This document shows positions 8,257 through 18,163 of a stretch of DNA of 64,000 nt, piece after piece; the stretch's first letter is position 1, and each line of letters opens with the position of its first letter. Under the pieces are notes generated by a model. The model was given only the letters and a program-made list of their open reading frames with translations, ran no database searches and had not been told where the DNA came from. The DNA is from Defluviicoccus sp046348835. GTDB lineage: Bacteria; Pseudomonadota; Alphaproteobacteria; Rhodospirillales; Defluviicoccaceae. The position numbers and the translations under genes were made by a program. The DNA lies in contig JAXMDM010000002.1 of the NCBI GenBank assembly GCA_046348835.1, forward strand, positions 1,116,001-1,180,000, given 5' to 3'.

Positions 8257-9402
8257 TTATGTCGGATCGTTTCGAGCGGCGACGAACAGGCGGGCGACCT
8301 GCTCGGCCGCCGCGCCGAGCAGCGGTTCCGCCCCTGCCATGGCGTCTTCTAGTGTCATCGGGCCCGCACAGAGGCTGAACACGGCGACGATGCCGACATC
8401 GGTGAGGCTGGCGACGCCCTTGCCGACGCCGCCGGCGATGGCCACGCACGGGATGCCCCGGCGCTTGGCGGCTGCCCCGACACCGCCCGGGGCCTTGCCG
8501 AAGGCGGTCTGGAAATCGATCTGGCCCTCGCCTGTCAGCACCAGATCGGCCCCGGCCAACTTCGCGTCCAGCCCGACCAGGTCCAGAACCAGATCGACCC
8601 CTCGCCGGATCTCGGCGCCGAGAAACGCGTGCAGGCCGGCACCGAGGCCGCCGGCGGCACCGGCGCCCGGCATGTCCCGGACGTGGATGCCGATGTCCCT
8701 GCCGATGATGTCGGCGAGATGGGCGAGACCCTGGTCCAGCAAGCGAACCTGTTGCGGTGACGCGCCTTTCTGCGGGCCGTAGACGTGGGCCGCCCCGTTG
8801 GGCCCGCACAGCGGATTGTCCACATCGCAGACCGCCTCGATGCGGACATCGCGCACCCGGGGATCGAGACCGGTCATGTCGATCCGGTCGATGCGGGAAA
8901 GCTCACCGCCGACCGGGACGATCTCCTGGTCGGCGGCATCGAGGAAACGGACCCCGAGCGCGCTCGCCATGCCGACGCCGCCGTCATTGGTGGCGCTGCC
9001 GCCGATGCCGACACCGATGCGGGCTACGCCCAGATCGAGGGCGGCGGCGATCAGCTCGCCGGTTCCTCGCGTCGTCGTTCGGGTCGCGTCGCGGCGGTCG
9101 GGCGACACCAAGGCAAGTCCGCTCGCCAGGGCCATCTCCACCGCGGCGAACCGATCGGCTTCCACATAGCAGAACGAGGCCTCGCGAGGCTCGAAGAACG
9201 GGCCGGCCACCTTTGCCGTCCGGATCGTACCTCCCAGCGCCTCCACCGCCACGTCGACCAGGCCATCGCCGCCGTCCGCCACCGGCACGGCGACGATCTC
9301 CGTGTCGGGAAACGCCCGGCGGACGGCGTCGGCCATCGCCCTCGCCGCTTCACTGGCGCTCAGGCATCCCTTGAAGGCATTGGGAGCAACGACGATTTTC
9401 AT
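8257..9402 (-). CDS. Glycerate kinase (GarK/GlxK family)
   Basis: A 381-residue cytoplasmic kinase that phosphorylates glycerate, in this family usually to 2-phosphoglycerate, feeding glyoxylate or glucarate breakdown into glycolysis. The N-terminus MKIVVAPNAFKGCLSA is diagnostic, followed by PVADGGDGLVD, GIGGSATNDGGVGMASALG, NPLCGPNGAAHVYGPQKGA, LTGEGQIDFQTAFGKAP and AIAGGV. Length matches the family. The downstream permease gene is deleted, so any kinase-transporter operon is broken. Confidence 0.95.
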   Translation of the reverse strand: MKIVVAPNAFKGCLSASEAARAMADAVRRAFPDTEIVAVPVADGGDGLVDVAVEALGGTIRTAKVAGPFFEPREASFCYVEADRFAAVEMALASGLALVSPDRRDATRTTTRGTGELIAAALDLGVARIGVGIGGSATNDGGVGMASALGVRFLDAADQEIVPVGGELSRIDRIDMTGLDPRVRDVRIEAVCDVDNPLCGPNGAAHVYGPQKGASPQQVRLLDQGLAHLADIIGRDIGIHVRDMPGAGAAGGLGAGLHAFLGAEIRRGVDLVLDLVGLDAKLAGADLVLTGEGQIDFQTAFGKAPGGVGAAAKRRGIPCVAIAGGVGKGVASLTDVGIVAVFSLCAGPMTLEDAMAGAEPLLGAAAEQVARLFVAARNDPT

Positions 9403-9522
9403 CGACCCCTCTTGCTCTTACGGTGGGCCCATTGGCCGGCCCACACTTCTAATTAGGCATCTGGGATGCAGGCCGGGCGAGTTCCACCATCGGAATGAGG
9501 TGATCTCTGCGGCGTCGACCGG

Positions 9523-12500
9523 TCACGATCTGGCGGGGGGCGGCGGGGCGCGGAACAGGAGGCTGTAGATGACCGGCAGGACGCCGAGGGTGAGCACGGT
9601 CCCGAGGGCGACGCCGAACGAGATGACGATGGCCATGCTGTAGAACAGCGGGTCTTTCCAGACGATCAGCGGCAGGAGGCCCGGAATCGTCGTGATGGAT
9701 GTCATCAGGATCGGGCGGAACCGCGACAAGGCGGCGGACACGATGGCATCGTAGGTCCCGACCCCGGCGTGCCGGTTGGCCTCGATGCTGTCGATCATGA
9801 TGATCCCGTTGTTGGTGATGATGCCGGCCAAGCTCAGCAGGCCGAGGAGCGACATGAAGCCGAACGGGGCGTGCATGACCAGCAGTCCGACGATCGCGCC
9901 GAGGAAGGCCATGGGGATGGTCAACAGGATGATCCCGGCGCGCCGGAACGAATTGAACTGCCAGACCAGGAGCACGATGATCAGGAACCCGGCGATCGGG
10001 AAGTTGGCGAACAGCCGCTCCTGCGCCGTCGCCGCGCTCTCCAGTTCGCCGCCCATCTCCCAGCGATAGCCGGCGGGAAGATCGAGGGAGTCGATCGCCG
10101 GCTGGATCTCGTTCACCAGTTGTCCGGCCTTCAATTGAAGATGCTTGGCGCTGACGGTGACGGTGCGCTCGAGGTTGCGGCGATTGATCCGATAAGGCTC
10201 CCACCGGCTGCTGATATCGGCGACCTGCGACAGAGGCACGTTTTCGCCGGTGGCGGCGGAATAGACGTTGAGGTTGAACAGCGTCGACAACTGGTCGCGT
10301 TCGTCTTCGGTGCCGCGCAGCACGATGGGGATGACGGCGTCGCCCTCCCGGTAATCGGTGATGGCGCCGCCGCTGACGAAGGCGTTGAGGGAGGTGGCGA
10401 TGTCGCGCGACGTCACCCCGGCGCGCCGGGCGCGCGTCTGGTCGACGACGATCTCGACCTTGAGGACCTTGTTCTCCCAGTCCTGTTCCACCTCGATCGT
10501 TCCCGGTACCGCGCGCAGCGCGGCGAGGAGGTGCTCCGCCTTGGCGGCGAGAACGCTCTCGTCCGGGCCGCTGATCCGGAGCTCCACCAGGCCGGCTTCG
10601 GTCGGCCCGAACCACATCGCCTTCGGTTTACCGCGCGCTTGCGGGTAGTTGGCATCGATGAAGGCGCGGGTGCGTTCGATCATCTCCGGCACCTGCGTGT
10701 TGGACTGGGTCTCGACCAGGAGAAAGGCGACGTGCGGATCGGGATCGATGGGAGCCAGCGACAGGAAGAAGCGCGGACCGCCGCTGCCGACGTAGGCGAC
10801 GGTATTGGTGATTTCCGGATTGACCGACTTATCGTCGAGCCAGGCCTCAACCCCCCGAACGACCCCGGCGGTCTCCTCGATGCTGGAGCCCGCCTCCAGG
10901 TCGATGTAAAGAAGGAACTGGTTCCTGTCGTTTGCCGGAAAAAACTCGCTGACTACAAATCTCGCGGCAAAGACGATCAGCGCGGACAGTATCACAACGA
11001 CGATGATACACAGCGCTCGGTGACGCAGCATCGCTTCCAGGAAAGAGTGATAGTACCGATAGGCTCCTGAAGCGTATTCTTCCTGAGGTTTATCTACAGG
11101 TACTTCAGGTACTTCCGGTTTCACCTTCAGGAACCAGTAACACATCGCCGGTGTCATGTACATGGACATGAACCAGGAGCCGAGAAGGACCAGGATCACC
11201 ACCTGCCCCAGCGACAGCGTGTACTCGCCGGTGGACCCTTCGGCCAGGGCGATGGGCATGAAGGCGAGGATCGTCGTCAGGGTGGAAATCAAGAGCGGCA
11301 GGGCGAGGGTATTGGCGGTTTCGATCGCCGCTTCTTTGCGATCGTCGCCGCGCGCATAGCGGTTGCGTATTCCTTCGGCCACAACGATCCCGTTGTCGAC
11401 CATGATGCCGAGCGCGATGATCGTTGCCGCGATGGACATGCGCTGCAATTCCACCTGCCAGGCGGACATCCCGATCAACGCCAGGAGGATGGTCGCCGGG
11501 ATGAACGCGCCGACGATCAGCCCCGCCCGCATGCCGAGGAACAGCACCACGACGATGGTGACGATGACCAGCGTCTGGCCCAGGTTGCTGATGGCACCGT
11601 TGACCGCGCGCTCCACCAGTTCCGGCTGAAAGGTCGCGAACTGGAGCACGTAGCCGATGGGCAGGCCGCGCTCGATTTCGTTGACCCGCTGGGTCAGCCG
11701 CTTGCCGAACTCCACCGCATTGACCCCGTCGAGGATCGAAACGCTGATCACGATCGCCGGGTGGCCGTTGAAGAAGACCGGGCGCTCGGCCGGGTCGATG
11801 TAGCCGCGGGTCACCTGGGCGACGTCCCGCAGCGGGATCGTTTTCGTCGTCCCCGGGATCGCCACCAGGGTGTCCTCGATTTCGGATAGATCGGTAAACG
11901 TCCCCGACGCCTCGACGACGACGTTGCGGCCGTCGGCATTGATCGTGCCGCCGGGGAGAATGATGTTCTGCCTTTGCAGCGTGTCGACGATCACCTGGGG
12001 AGAAATCCCGAGGCTGGCCAGCCTGGCGTTGGTGACGGTGAGGAAGACGCGTTCCGGCTGCACCCCGAACAGCTCGATCTTCTCCACTCCTTCCAGGGTG
12101 TCCAACTGGCGCCGCGTTTCGCGGGCGACCCGCCGCATGTCCTCGAGGGAAAAGCCGTCGCTCCACAGGGCGATGGTCGCCACCGCGGTCAGGCCGAACT
12201 CATCGTTGATGAACGGGCCGAGGGTGCCGGCCGGAAGCTGCGGTGCCACGTCCGCCATCTTGTTGCGCAGCGTTTGCCAGACGCGGGGAATGTCCTCGCC
12301 CTTCACCCAGTCCCCCACCTCGGCGTAGACGATGGTGATGCCGTCCTTGGTCGAGGACCAGATGTCGTCGACTTCGCCGATTTCTCGGATCGTCTCTTCC
12401 AGCCTGCGGGTGATGAGATCCTCGAACTGGACCGGGTCCATGCCCGGATGCACCGCGGTCACGATCGATTGCCGGATCTCGATGGAGGGATCCTCTTGGC

Positions 12501-12606
12501 GCGGATAGTCGAGGAAGATGAGAAGCCCGATCAATGGAATGCCGAGCAGGACCAGAAGCGTGATCCTGTTCGTCTCGATGGCAAACCGGGTAATCCGTCC
12601 GAACAT
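9523..12606 (-). CDS. RND efflux transporter permease subunit
   Basis: A 1,027-residue inner-membrane pump of the AcrB/RND superfamily that would export drugs or other hydrophobic compounds using the proton gradient. It shows the duplicated RND plan: N-terminal helix (ITLLVLLGIPLIGLLIFL), a first periplasmic loop, a helix cluster with GIMVDNGIVVAEGI, then a second half with IITNNGIIMIDSIEANR and ALSRFRPILMTSITTI. The TM4 motif has one Asp where HAE1 pumps such as AcrB carry two (VDN rather than VDD), so proton coupling or subfamily may differ. The adaptor gene lies 25 bp upstream. No outer-membrane factor gene is in the window. Confidence 0.95.
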   Translation of the reverse strand: MFGRITRFAIETNRITLLVLLGIPLIGLLIFLDYPRQEDPSIEIRQSIVTAVHPGMDPVQFEDLITRRLEETIREIGEVDDIWSSTKDGITIVYAEVGDWVKGEDIPRVWQTLRNKMADVAPQLPAGTLGPFINDEFGLTAVATIALWSDGFSLEDMRRVARETRRQLDTLEGVEKIELFGVQPERVFLTVTNARLASLGISPQVIVDTLQRQNIILPGGTINADGRNVVVEASGTFTDLSEIEDTLVAIPGTTKTIPLRDVAQVTRGYIDPAERPVFFNGHPAIVISVSILDGVNAVEFGKRLTQRVNEIERGLPIGYVLQFATFQPELVERAVNGAISNLGQTLVIVTIVVVLFLGMRAGLIVGAFIPATILLALIGMSAWQVELQRMSIAATIIALGIMVDNGIVVAEGIRNRYARGDDRKEAAIETANTLALPLLISTLTTILAFMPIALAEGSTGEYTLSLGQVVILVLLGSWFMSMYMTPAMCYWFLKVKPEVPEVPVDKPQEEYASGAYRYYHSFLEAMLRHRALCIIVVVILSALIVFAARFVVSEFFPANDRNQFLLYIDLEAGSSIEETAGVVRGVEAWLDDKSVNPEITNTVAYVGSGGPRFFLSLAPIDPDPHVAFLLVETQSNTQVPEMIERTRAFIDANYPQARGKPKAMWFGPTEAGLVELRISGPDESVLAAKAEHLLAALRAVPGTIEVEQDWENKVLKVEIVVDQTRARRAGVTSRDIATSLNAFVSGGAITDYREGDAVIPIVLRGTEDERDQLSTLFNLNVYSAATGENVPLSQVADISSRWEPYRINRRNLERTVTVSAKHLQLKAGQLVNEIQPAIDSLDLPAGYRWEMGGELESAATAQERLFANFPIAGFLIIVLLVWQFNSFRRAGIILLTIPMAFLGAIVGLLVMHAPFGFMSLLGLLSLAGIITNNGIIMIDSIEANRHAGVGTYDAIVSAALSRFRPILMTSITTIPGLLPLIVWKDPLFYSMAIVISFGVALGTVLTLGVLPVIYSLLFRAPPPPARS

Positions 12607-12631
12607 CTGGCTCGCTCGTGTCAGGCGCGGC

Positions 12632-13747
12632 CTAACCGCGGGGAGTCGCGGCGGGAGCGTTGGCTTGCATCAGCCTAACCTTCTGACCGTCCACGAGAAA
12701 ACTGACGCCGGCGTTAGCGATGATGTCGCCGATGCCGAGGCCGGACACCGCGACCATGTTCTGGGCCAGCGGACCGGGTGAAGAGACCAGGGTCCGCTGG
12801 ACGGTCGAGGTGATGGGATCGTAGACGAAAACAAACCCCTCGCCCGGGCCTTCGCCCGGAGCGATGGCGGTCAGCGGAACGAAGTATCGGCTGTCGGCCG
12901 ATCCGGTTTCCAGCGCCATGGTAACCTCCGCCGTCATTCCGGGGCGGATTGTCGCCGGCGCCGCGATCAACGCCGCCTTGACCGGGAATACGTTCCCCGC
13001 CCCGGCGGCGCTGCCGATCTCGGAGATGCGCGCCTCGATCGGCATCGCGCCTTGCGGCAGGGTGACGATCGCCGGCAGGCCGAGAGAGATCTGGTCGATG
13101 CTCGTCTCCGGGACGCCGATGGCCGCCTGCAAGCCGCCCTCGGCGTCGACCCGGAACACCGACTGACCGGCCTGCACCTGAACGAACGGGTCCACCAGCC
13201 GCTGCGCAATGGTGCCGTCGAAGGGGGCAAAGAGCGTGGTGTTGCGCAGATCCCGCTGCGCCAGGCTCAGTCTGGCGATGGCCAGATCCACCTGGCTTTG
13301 CGCCGACTTGAAGTCCCGCTGCGCCACCTCGAACTGCACCCGGGCGACCGCCCGCTGCTCCAGCAGCCGGGTGTTGCGCTCGTAATCGGCGCGCGCCTGC
13401 GCAAGGAAGGCCCGCGCCTGCTGCAGTTCCGCCTGTGCGGCCTGAACGTTGAGCCGATAGGGTTCCTGGTCCAGGGAGGCCAGGGCTTGCCCCTGTCTGA
13501 CCGCGTCGCCCTGGTGGACCAGGACCCGCTGAACGGCGCCGGGAACCTCGAAGCTCAGGTTGGAGGAATCGACGGCCTCGATCACCCCGGAGAACCGGCG
13601 CACCTGGCCGCCCGCGGCTTCGGTGACGGTGAATGCCCGGATCGGTCGCACCTGCTCCGGGGCGACGGGCGGCTCTTCGCCACAGCCGGCGAGGAAGCCG
13701 AAGACCGCTAACGCGGGGAGGAGTCGTCCGGCCGTCGCCCGCATCAT
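12632..13747 (-). CDS. RND efflux periplasmic adaptor lipoprotein
   Basis: A membrane-fusion protein of about 371 residues linking the RND pump to an outer-membrane channel. The start at 13747 gives a lipoprotein signal (LLPALAVFGFLAGC, Cys lipidated). The barrel-sandwich and hairpin follow: EVPGAVQRVLVHQGDAV, QGQALASLD, a coiled-coil hairpin with LQQARAFLAQARADYERNTR, then LFAPFDGTIAQRLVDPFVQV. GGAGGG abuts the tandem ATG codons at 13747/13744. A longer in-frame start at 13795 would put 16 residues before the signal and is less likely. It is the first gene of the adaptor-pump operon. Confidence 0.92.
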   Translation of the reverse strand: MMRATAGRLLPALAVFGFLAGCGEEPPVAPEQVRPIRAFTVTEAAGGQVRRFSGVIEAVDSSNLSFEVPGAVQRVLVHQGDAVRQGQALASLDQEPYRLNVQAAQAELQQARAFLAQARADYERNTRLLEQRAVARVQFEVAQRDFKSAQSQVDLAIARLSLAQRDLRNTTLFAPFDGTIAQRLVDPFVQVQAGQSVFRVDAEGGLQAAIGVPETSIDQISLGLPAIVTLPQGAMPIEARISEIGSAAGAGNVFPVKAALIAAPATIRPGMTAEVTMALETGSADSRYFVPLTAIAPGEGPGEGFVFVYDPITSTVQRTLVSSPGPLAQNMVAVSGLGIGDIIANAGVSFLVDGQKVRLMQANAPAATPRG

Positions 13748-14030
13748 CCCTCCATGCCTACACACTGGATCACCGTCCCTTCCTTGGAGCCACATCCGGG
13801 GGCGTCATCCGCTGTCGGCCCTCGGCCAATCCGCCGTGGCCGGAGGAGATGCGTGAACCGCCGGCAACAAGACGGCGGGACCGGTGCCCTCTATTCGCCC
13901 GTTAAGGGGAGGACGTCAACCGCCCGGTTCGCGGCCTTCCCGGCGGACGCGTTCCGACGTCGTCCGGTTGGCTATGGACTGGATTGACGTCCGGTCCTAA
14001 GAGAGCGAAACGCCGGGGTCGTGAGGGGGC

Positions 14031-15572
14031 ATGAACATCGCCAATCTCCTGGCGCGGGCGGGACGGGCCCACGCCCAGCGCCCAGCCATCGTCGTCGGAA
14101 CCGAGCTCGTCGCCGATTACGGCAGTTTGGCCCGGCGTGCCGCCGCCATCGCCGTCGGTCTCCGCGAGCGTTTTCGCCTCGGCCGGGGCGATCGTGTCGC
14201 CCTCGTCATGGGGAATTGCGCCGCCTACATCGAGGCGCTGTTCGCGTGCTGGTGGGGCGGTCTCGTCGCCGTCCCGGTCAACGCCAAGCTGCATCCGCGG
14301 GAGATCGCCTACATCCTCGATCACACCGGGGCGCGGGTTTGTTTCGTCACCCGGGAGCTGGCCGAGGCGGTCGGTTCGGTGCAGGGCGAACTCGCCGAGC
14401 TGGCGGCCCTGATCGCCGTTGACGACGCCGATTACGCCGCCCTCGCCGACGGCGATCCCTGCCCGGTCGCGGCCGCCTCCGCCGATGACACGGCCTAGCT
14501 CTTCTACACCAGCGGGACCACCGGCCGCCCCAAGGGCGCCATGCTCAGCCACCGCAATCTGCTTGCGATGACCACCAGCTACTTCGTCGACGTGGACCGG
14601 ATCGATACCGACGACTGCATCCTCCATCCCGCGCCGCTGTCGCATGGCTCCGGTATGTACGTCCTGCCGCATGTGGCGGCGGCGGCGAAGCAGGTGATCC
14701 CGGCCAGCGGCGGCTGCGAACCGGACGAGATCTTCCGGCTGATCGAGGCCCACCCCGGGGCGTCTTTCTTCGCCGCGCCGACCATTGTCCGCCGGCTCAT
14801 CGACAGCCCGGCGGCGGCCGGTGCCGATACCCGCAACCTGAAGACGATCGTCTATGGCGGCGGTCCCATGTACGTCGAGGACCTGAAGCGGTCGATGGCG
14901 CTGCTCGGCAACAAGCTGGCGCAGATCTACGGCCAGGGCGAGAGCCCGATGACGATCACCGCGCTCAGCAAGGCCCGCCACGGCGAAACCGGTCACCGCC
15001 GCTACGAGCAGCGGCTGGCGTCGGTCGGCGTCGCCCATGCCGTGGTCGAGGTCATCGTCGCCGATCCCGACGACCGGCCGCTGCCGGCGGGCGAAATCGG
15101 CGAGGTGCTGGTGCGGGGCGAAGCGGTGATGACGGGCTACTGGCGGGACCGCCGGGCCACGGCGGAGACGCTGCGGGGCGGCTGGTTGCACACCGGCGAT
15201 ATGGGCGCGCTCGACAGCGACGGCTTCCTCACCCTCAAGGATCGCAGCAAGGATCTGATCATCAGCGGCGGCAGCAACATCTACCCGCGGGAAGTGGAAG
15301 AGGTACTGCTGCGGCATCCCGGCGTCGCGGAGGTCTCGGTCATCGGCGAACCGGACCGCGAATGGGGCGAGGCGGTCGTCGCCTTCGTGGTCGCCGCCCC
15401 GGAGGCGGAGGCCGTCCTCGACGCAGCGGCGCTGGATGCCGTCTGCCTCGCTCAGCTCGCCCGCTTCAAGCGGCCGAAGCGCTATGTGTTCGTGCAATCC
15501 TTGCCCAAGAACAACTACGGCAAGGTCCTGAAAACCGAACTGCGGCGGCGGGCGGAGAGGGAGAACGACTAA
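14031..15572 (+). pseudogene. Acyl-CoA synthetase (AMP-forming) with in-frame amber stop
   Basis: One continuous frame encodes an AMP-dependent acyl-CoA synthetase, interrupted by TAG at 14496-14498 (codon 156). Immediately after the stop comes the P-loop LFYTSGTTGRPKGAMLSHRN, and later YGQGESPMTITAL, GWLHTGDMGALDSDGF, the hinge DRSKDLIISGGSNIYPREVE and the catalytic Lys in NNYGKVLKTELR. A single G-to-A change (TGG to TAG) would produce the lesion, but any sense codon may have stood there. A downstream start at 14541 would lose the P-loop and half the fold, so function needs readthrough or the call is an error. The SDR gene follows 2 bp after the stop. Confidence 0.9.
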
Positions 15573-15574
15573 CC

Positions 15575-16378
15575 ATGGCGGACCGGCTGAAGGACAAGGT
15601 GGCGTTGGTTACCGGCTGCGGCTCGGTCGGGCCGGGCTGGGGCAACGGCAAGGCGATGGCGGTTCTGTTCGCCCGCGAAGGTGCGCGGGTGTTCGGCATC
15701 GATATCGATGCCGATGCGTCGCTCGAAACGCAACGCATCGTCGAGGGCGAGGGCCACGTCTGCCGGACCCATGTGGCCGACGTGGGCGATGCCGATCAGA
15801 CGGCACGGGCGGTCGCCGCCTGCCTCGACGAATGGGGCCGCATCGACGTTCTCGTCAACAACGTCGGCATCGCCCGCGTCGGCGGTCCGGCCGAACTGGA
15901 CGAGGCGACCTGGGACGAGGTGATGCGGGTGAACCTGAAGAGCGTCTACCTCACCTGCCGCCATGTCCTGCCGGTGATGGAGCGCCAGGGCAAGGGGGCG
16001 ATCGTCAACAACGCCTCGATCGCCGCCTGGGGCTGGTGCGGCGTCAACTACGGCTTCTACGGCGCCAGCAAGGGGGCGATGATCTCGATGACGAGAAGCC
16101 TCGCCATCCAGTATGCGCGCCAGGGCATCCGCGCCAACTGCGTCTGCCCGGGCCTGATGAACACGCCCCTGGTGCACAAGGCGCTGACCACCGTCTACGG
16201 CGAGGATGGCGACGTCGCCACCCTGATCCGGACCCGCGACGCTCAGTGCCCGATGGGACATATGGGCGACGCCTGGGACACCGCCTACGCGGCCCTCTAC
16301 TTGGCCTCAGACGAGGCCAAGTACGTTACCGGCGTCGCCCTGAATGTGGACGGCGGCATCAGCATCCGCTTCGCCTGA
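15575..16378 (+). CDS. Short-chain dehydrogenase/reductase
   Basis: A 267-residue SDR oxidoreductase. The cofactor loop is TGCGSVGPGWGNGKA, an expanded TGxxxGxG. DVLVNNVGIAR gives the NNxG motif, NNASIAAWG the catalytic Ser and YGASKGA the Tyr-x-x-x-Lys. The C-terminus ALNVDGGISIRFA is typical. The ATG at 15575 directly follows the stop of the acyl-CoA synthetase gene, so they form an operon; the pair suggests a fatty or aromatic acid route in which an acyl-CoA is made and an alcohol or ketone processed. Substrate is not predictable. Confidence 0.92.
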   Translation: MADRLKDKVALVTGCGSVGPGWGNGKAMAVLFAREGARVFGIDIDADASLETQRIVEGEGHVCRTHVADVGDADQTARAVAACLDEWGRIDVLVNNVGIARVGGPAELDEATWDEVMRVNLKSVYLTCRHVLPVMERQGKGAIVNNASIAAWGWCGVNYGFYGASKGAMISMTRSLAIQYARQGIRANCVCPGLMNTPLVHKALTTVYGEDGDVATLIRTRDAQCPMGHMGDAWDTAYAALYLASDEAKYVTGVALNVDGGISIRFA

Positions 16379-16796
16379 CGCTACCAGGCCGTTTAGCCGT
16401 CGCAAGCACTCGACCGCAGCGAGATCGGGGCCGGGTTACGGCCCAGGTGTTGACGCGTATGCGTGAAGATTTCCCGCTATAGACGAATTCGCCCTCGCGC
16501 GGGACCATTTTTAACAATTCCACAATATTGACATACTGGGGAAGATTGACCAATAATCCCCCGCATGGCGATGCCCTCTTTTACCGTAATGGGGGGGTGA
16601 GAAGGCAATTGTGGATTGATCGCCAAGTCACATAATTAAACTCGAGATACTCACTCGCGTGAGAAATACCGGTGAGTACCTCCGCTTTTGTGAGTGGCCG
16701 GATGAGCACTACTCGTCTAGCCATGAGCGAAGTGCGAAACTGTGCTTAAAATTAAACGCATATCTCATTTAAGTCTGTTAGGGGAGGTAATTTATT
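16379..16796. promoter_or_regulatory. Leader region of first sulfatase gene
   Basis: This 418-bp stretch holds no gene. It is AT-richer than its surroundings. TTGACA at 16528-16533 could be a -35 element. The segment from about 16525 to 16790 is recognisably similar to the leaders of the second and third sulfatase genes, including a CTCACTCGCGTGAG inverted repeat near 16650 that may be an operator. A GGGGAGGT ribosome binding site lies 9 bp before the sulfatase ATG. Confidence 0.5.
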
Positions 16797-18101
16797 ATGA
16801 AAATGCGCGTGATTGCGGGACGTATATTGGCCGCGGCAGTCCTGGGTTTGATGTCCGCGGTTTTGGCGCATAAGGGGGCAAACGCCGATCAACCCAATGT
16901 CATCCTGATCACCCTCGACGACGCGGGCATGCAACTCAGCAGCTACGGCGATCACACCATAGAAACGCCGAACCTCGACCGGATTGCCAGCGACGGCGTG
17001 CGGTTCACCCAGGGGTATGTCGCCTACTCGTCCTGCAGTTCGTCGCGGAGCGCCATGTTCACCGGCCTGTACCCGCACCAGAACGGCCAGATCGGACTAA
17101 CCAGCGCCGGGTTTTCCATGAGCGAGGCCTTCCCCACCATTCCAAGCATCCTGAGGAATGCCGGCTACCGGACCGGGGTCATCGGCAAGGTGCACGTTCA
17201 GCCGAAACAGGCATTTTCATGGACCTACCAGTCCCCGTATCTGAAGTGGCAATGGGGAACGCGGGATGTGGTGCAGGTCGCCTCCGAAGCGAGTAAGTTC
17301 TTCACTGCGAGTTCACAGCCATTCTTTTTGAAGGTCAGTTACCTCGACCCGCATTTACCGCGGACGGATCAGATCCTCGGTATTCCACCCACCGATCAAC
17401 TGGTGCACGCGAGCGACATTCGCGTCAATACCTGGACGGGAAAGACGGTAACGAGCACCGCGAGCGAGGAGGATATCGCCACCTACTACAATTGCATCAA
17501 GCGCATCGATATCGGCGTCGGCATGCTTCTCGATGCGCTCGCGGCCGCCGGCAAGGCCGACAATACCCTGATCATCCTCCTCGGCGACAACGGCGGCGGT
17601 GCGGTCCAACTGGGGAAAGCCGACATCTATGAAAGCGGTCTGCGGGTGCCTTTCATCGTCCGCTATCCGCGGGAAGGCCGGCCCGGGCAGGTGCGGGATG
17701 AACTCGTTTCAGCGGTGGACATCCTGCCGACGATCCTCGATGCCGCCGGCGTTGCGGTGCCGGAGCCGACCAAGAGCATGATGACCGAGGGCAGCTCGCT
17801 GATGCCGATCATCCGCGGCGAGGCCGTCCCTGGCTGGCGGCGCTATCTGTTCGCCGAGATGGAATACCACAACACGAGCCTTTTTAAGCCGAGCCGGGCG
17901 GTACGTGACGAACGCTACAAGCTGATCCGCAGCTATCCCCCCCTCAATCGCGGCGTCGGCAATCTGATGCTGTTCGATCTGGCGAACGATCGGCTCGAGA
18001 AAACGAACCTGGTCGCCAATCCTTCTTACAGCGATGTCCGAGACCGGCTGCTCGATGAACTGAGCGCTTGGCAGGCGCGGTCGGACGATTTCCGCAATTA
18101 A
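16797..18101 (+). CDS. Secreted sulfatase, N-sulfoglucosamine sulfohydrolase-like (copy 1)
   Basis: A 434-residue alkaline-phosphatase-fold sulfatase with a signal peptide (LAAAVLGLMSAVLA, cleaved near NADQPN). Metal ligands are D41-D42 in LITLDD and the later LLGDNGG. The formylglycine region is C80-S-S-S-R84 followed by SAMFTGLYPHQNG. The trailing HQNG and overall spacing resemble sulfamidase (SGSH) and heparan-type sulfatases. The consensus is C-x-P/A-S-R, so Ser replaces Pro two residues after Cys. YLDPHLPR and GKVHVQP supply further active-site residues. Expected to hydrolyse sulfate esters or N-sulfates on an external glycan; substrate unknown. It is the first of three near-identical-length tandem paralogues. 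Confidence 0.92.
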   Translation: MKMRVIAGRILAAAVLGLMSAVLAHKGANADQPNVILITLDDAGMQLSSYGDHTIETPNLDRIASDGVRFTQGYVAYSSCSSSRSAMFTGLYPHQNGQIGLTSAGFSMSEAFPTIPSILRNAGYRTGVIGKVHVQPKQAFSWTYQSPYLKWQWGTRDVVQVASEASKFFTASSQPFFLKVSYLDPHLPRTDQILGIPPTDQLVHASDIRVNTWTGKTVTSTASEEDIATYYNCIKRIDIGVGMLLDALAAAGKADNTLIILLGDNGGGAVQLGKADIYESGLRVPFIVRYPREGRPGQVRDELVSAVDILPTILDAAGVAVPEPTKSMMTEGSSLMPIIRGEAVPGWRRYLFAEMEYHNTSLFKPSRAVRDERYKLIRSYPPLNRGVGNLMLFDLANDRLEKTNLVANPSYSDVRDRLLDELSAWQARSDDFRN

Positions 18102-18129
18102 GCCCTGCGCGACGAGGAAAGCGAAAACC

Positions 18130-18163
18130 GCCGGGAGGATGGTCCTCCCGGCTTCTTTCGTTT
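18130..18163 (+). terminator. Rho-independent terminator after sulfatase 1
   Basis: A perfect 10-bp stem (GCCGGGAGGA / TCCTCCCGGC) with a 3-base loop is followed by TTCTTTCGTTTG. It sits 28 bp after the stop. Confidence 0.85.
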
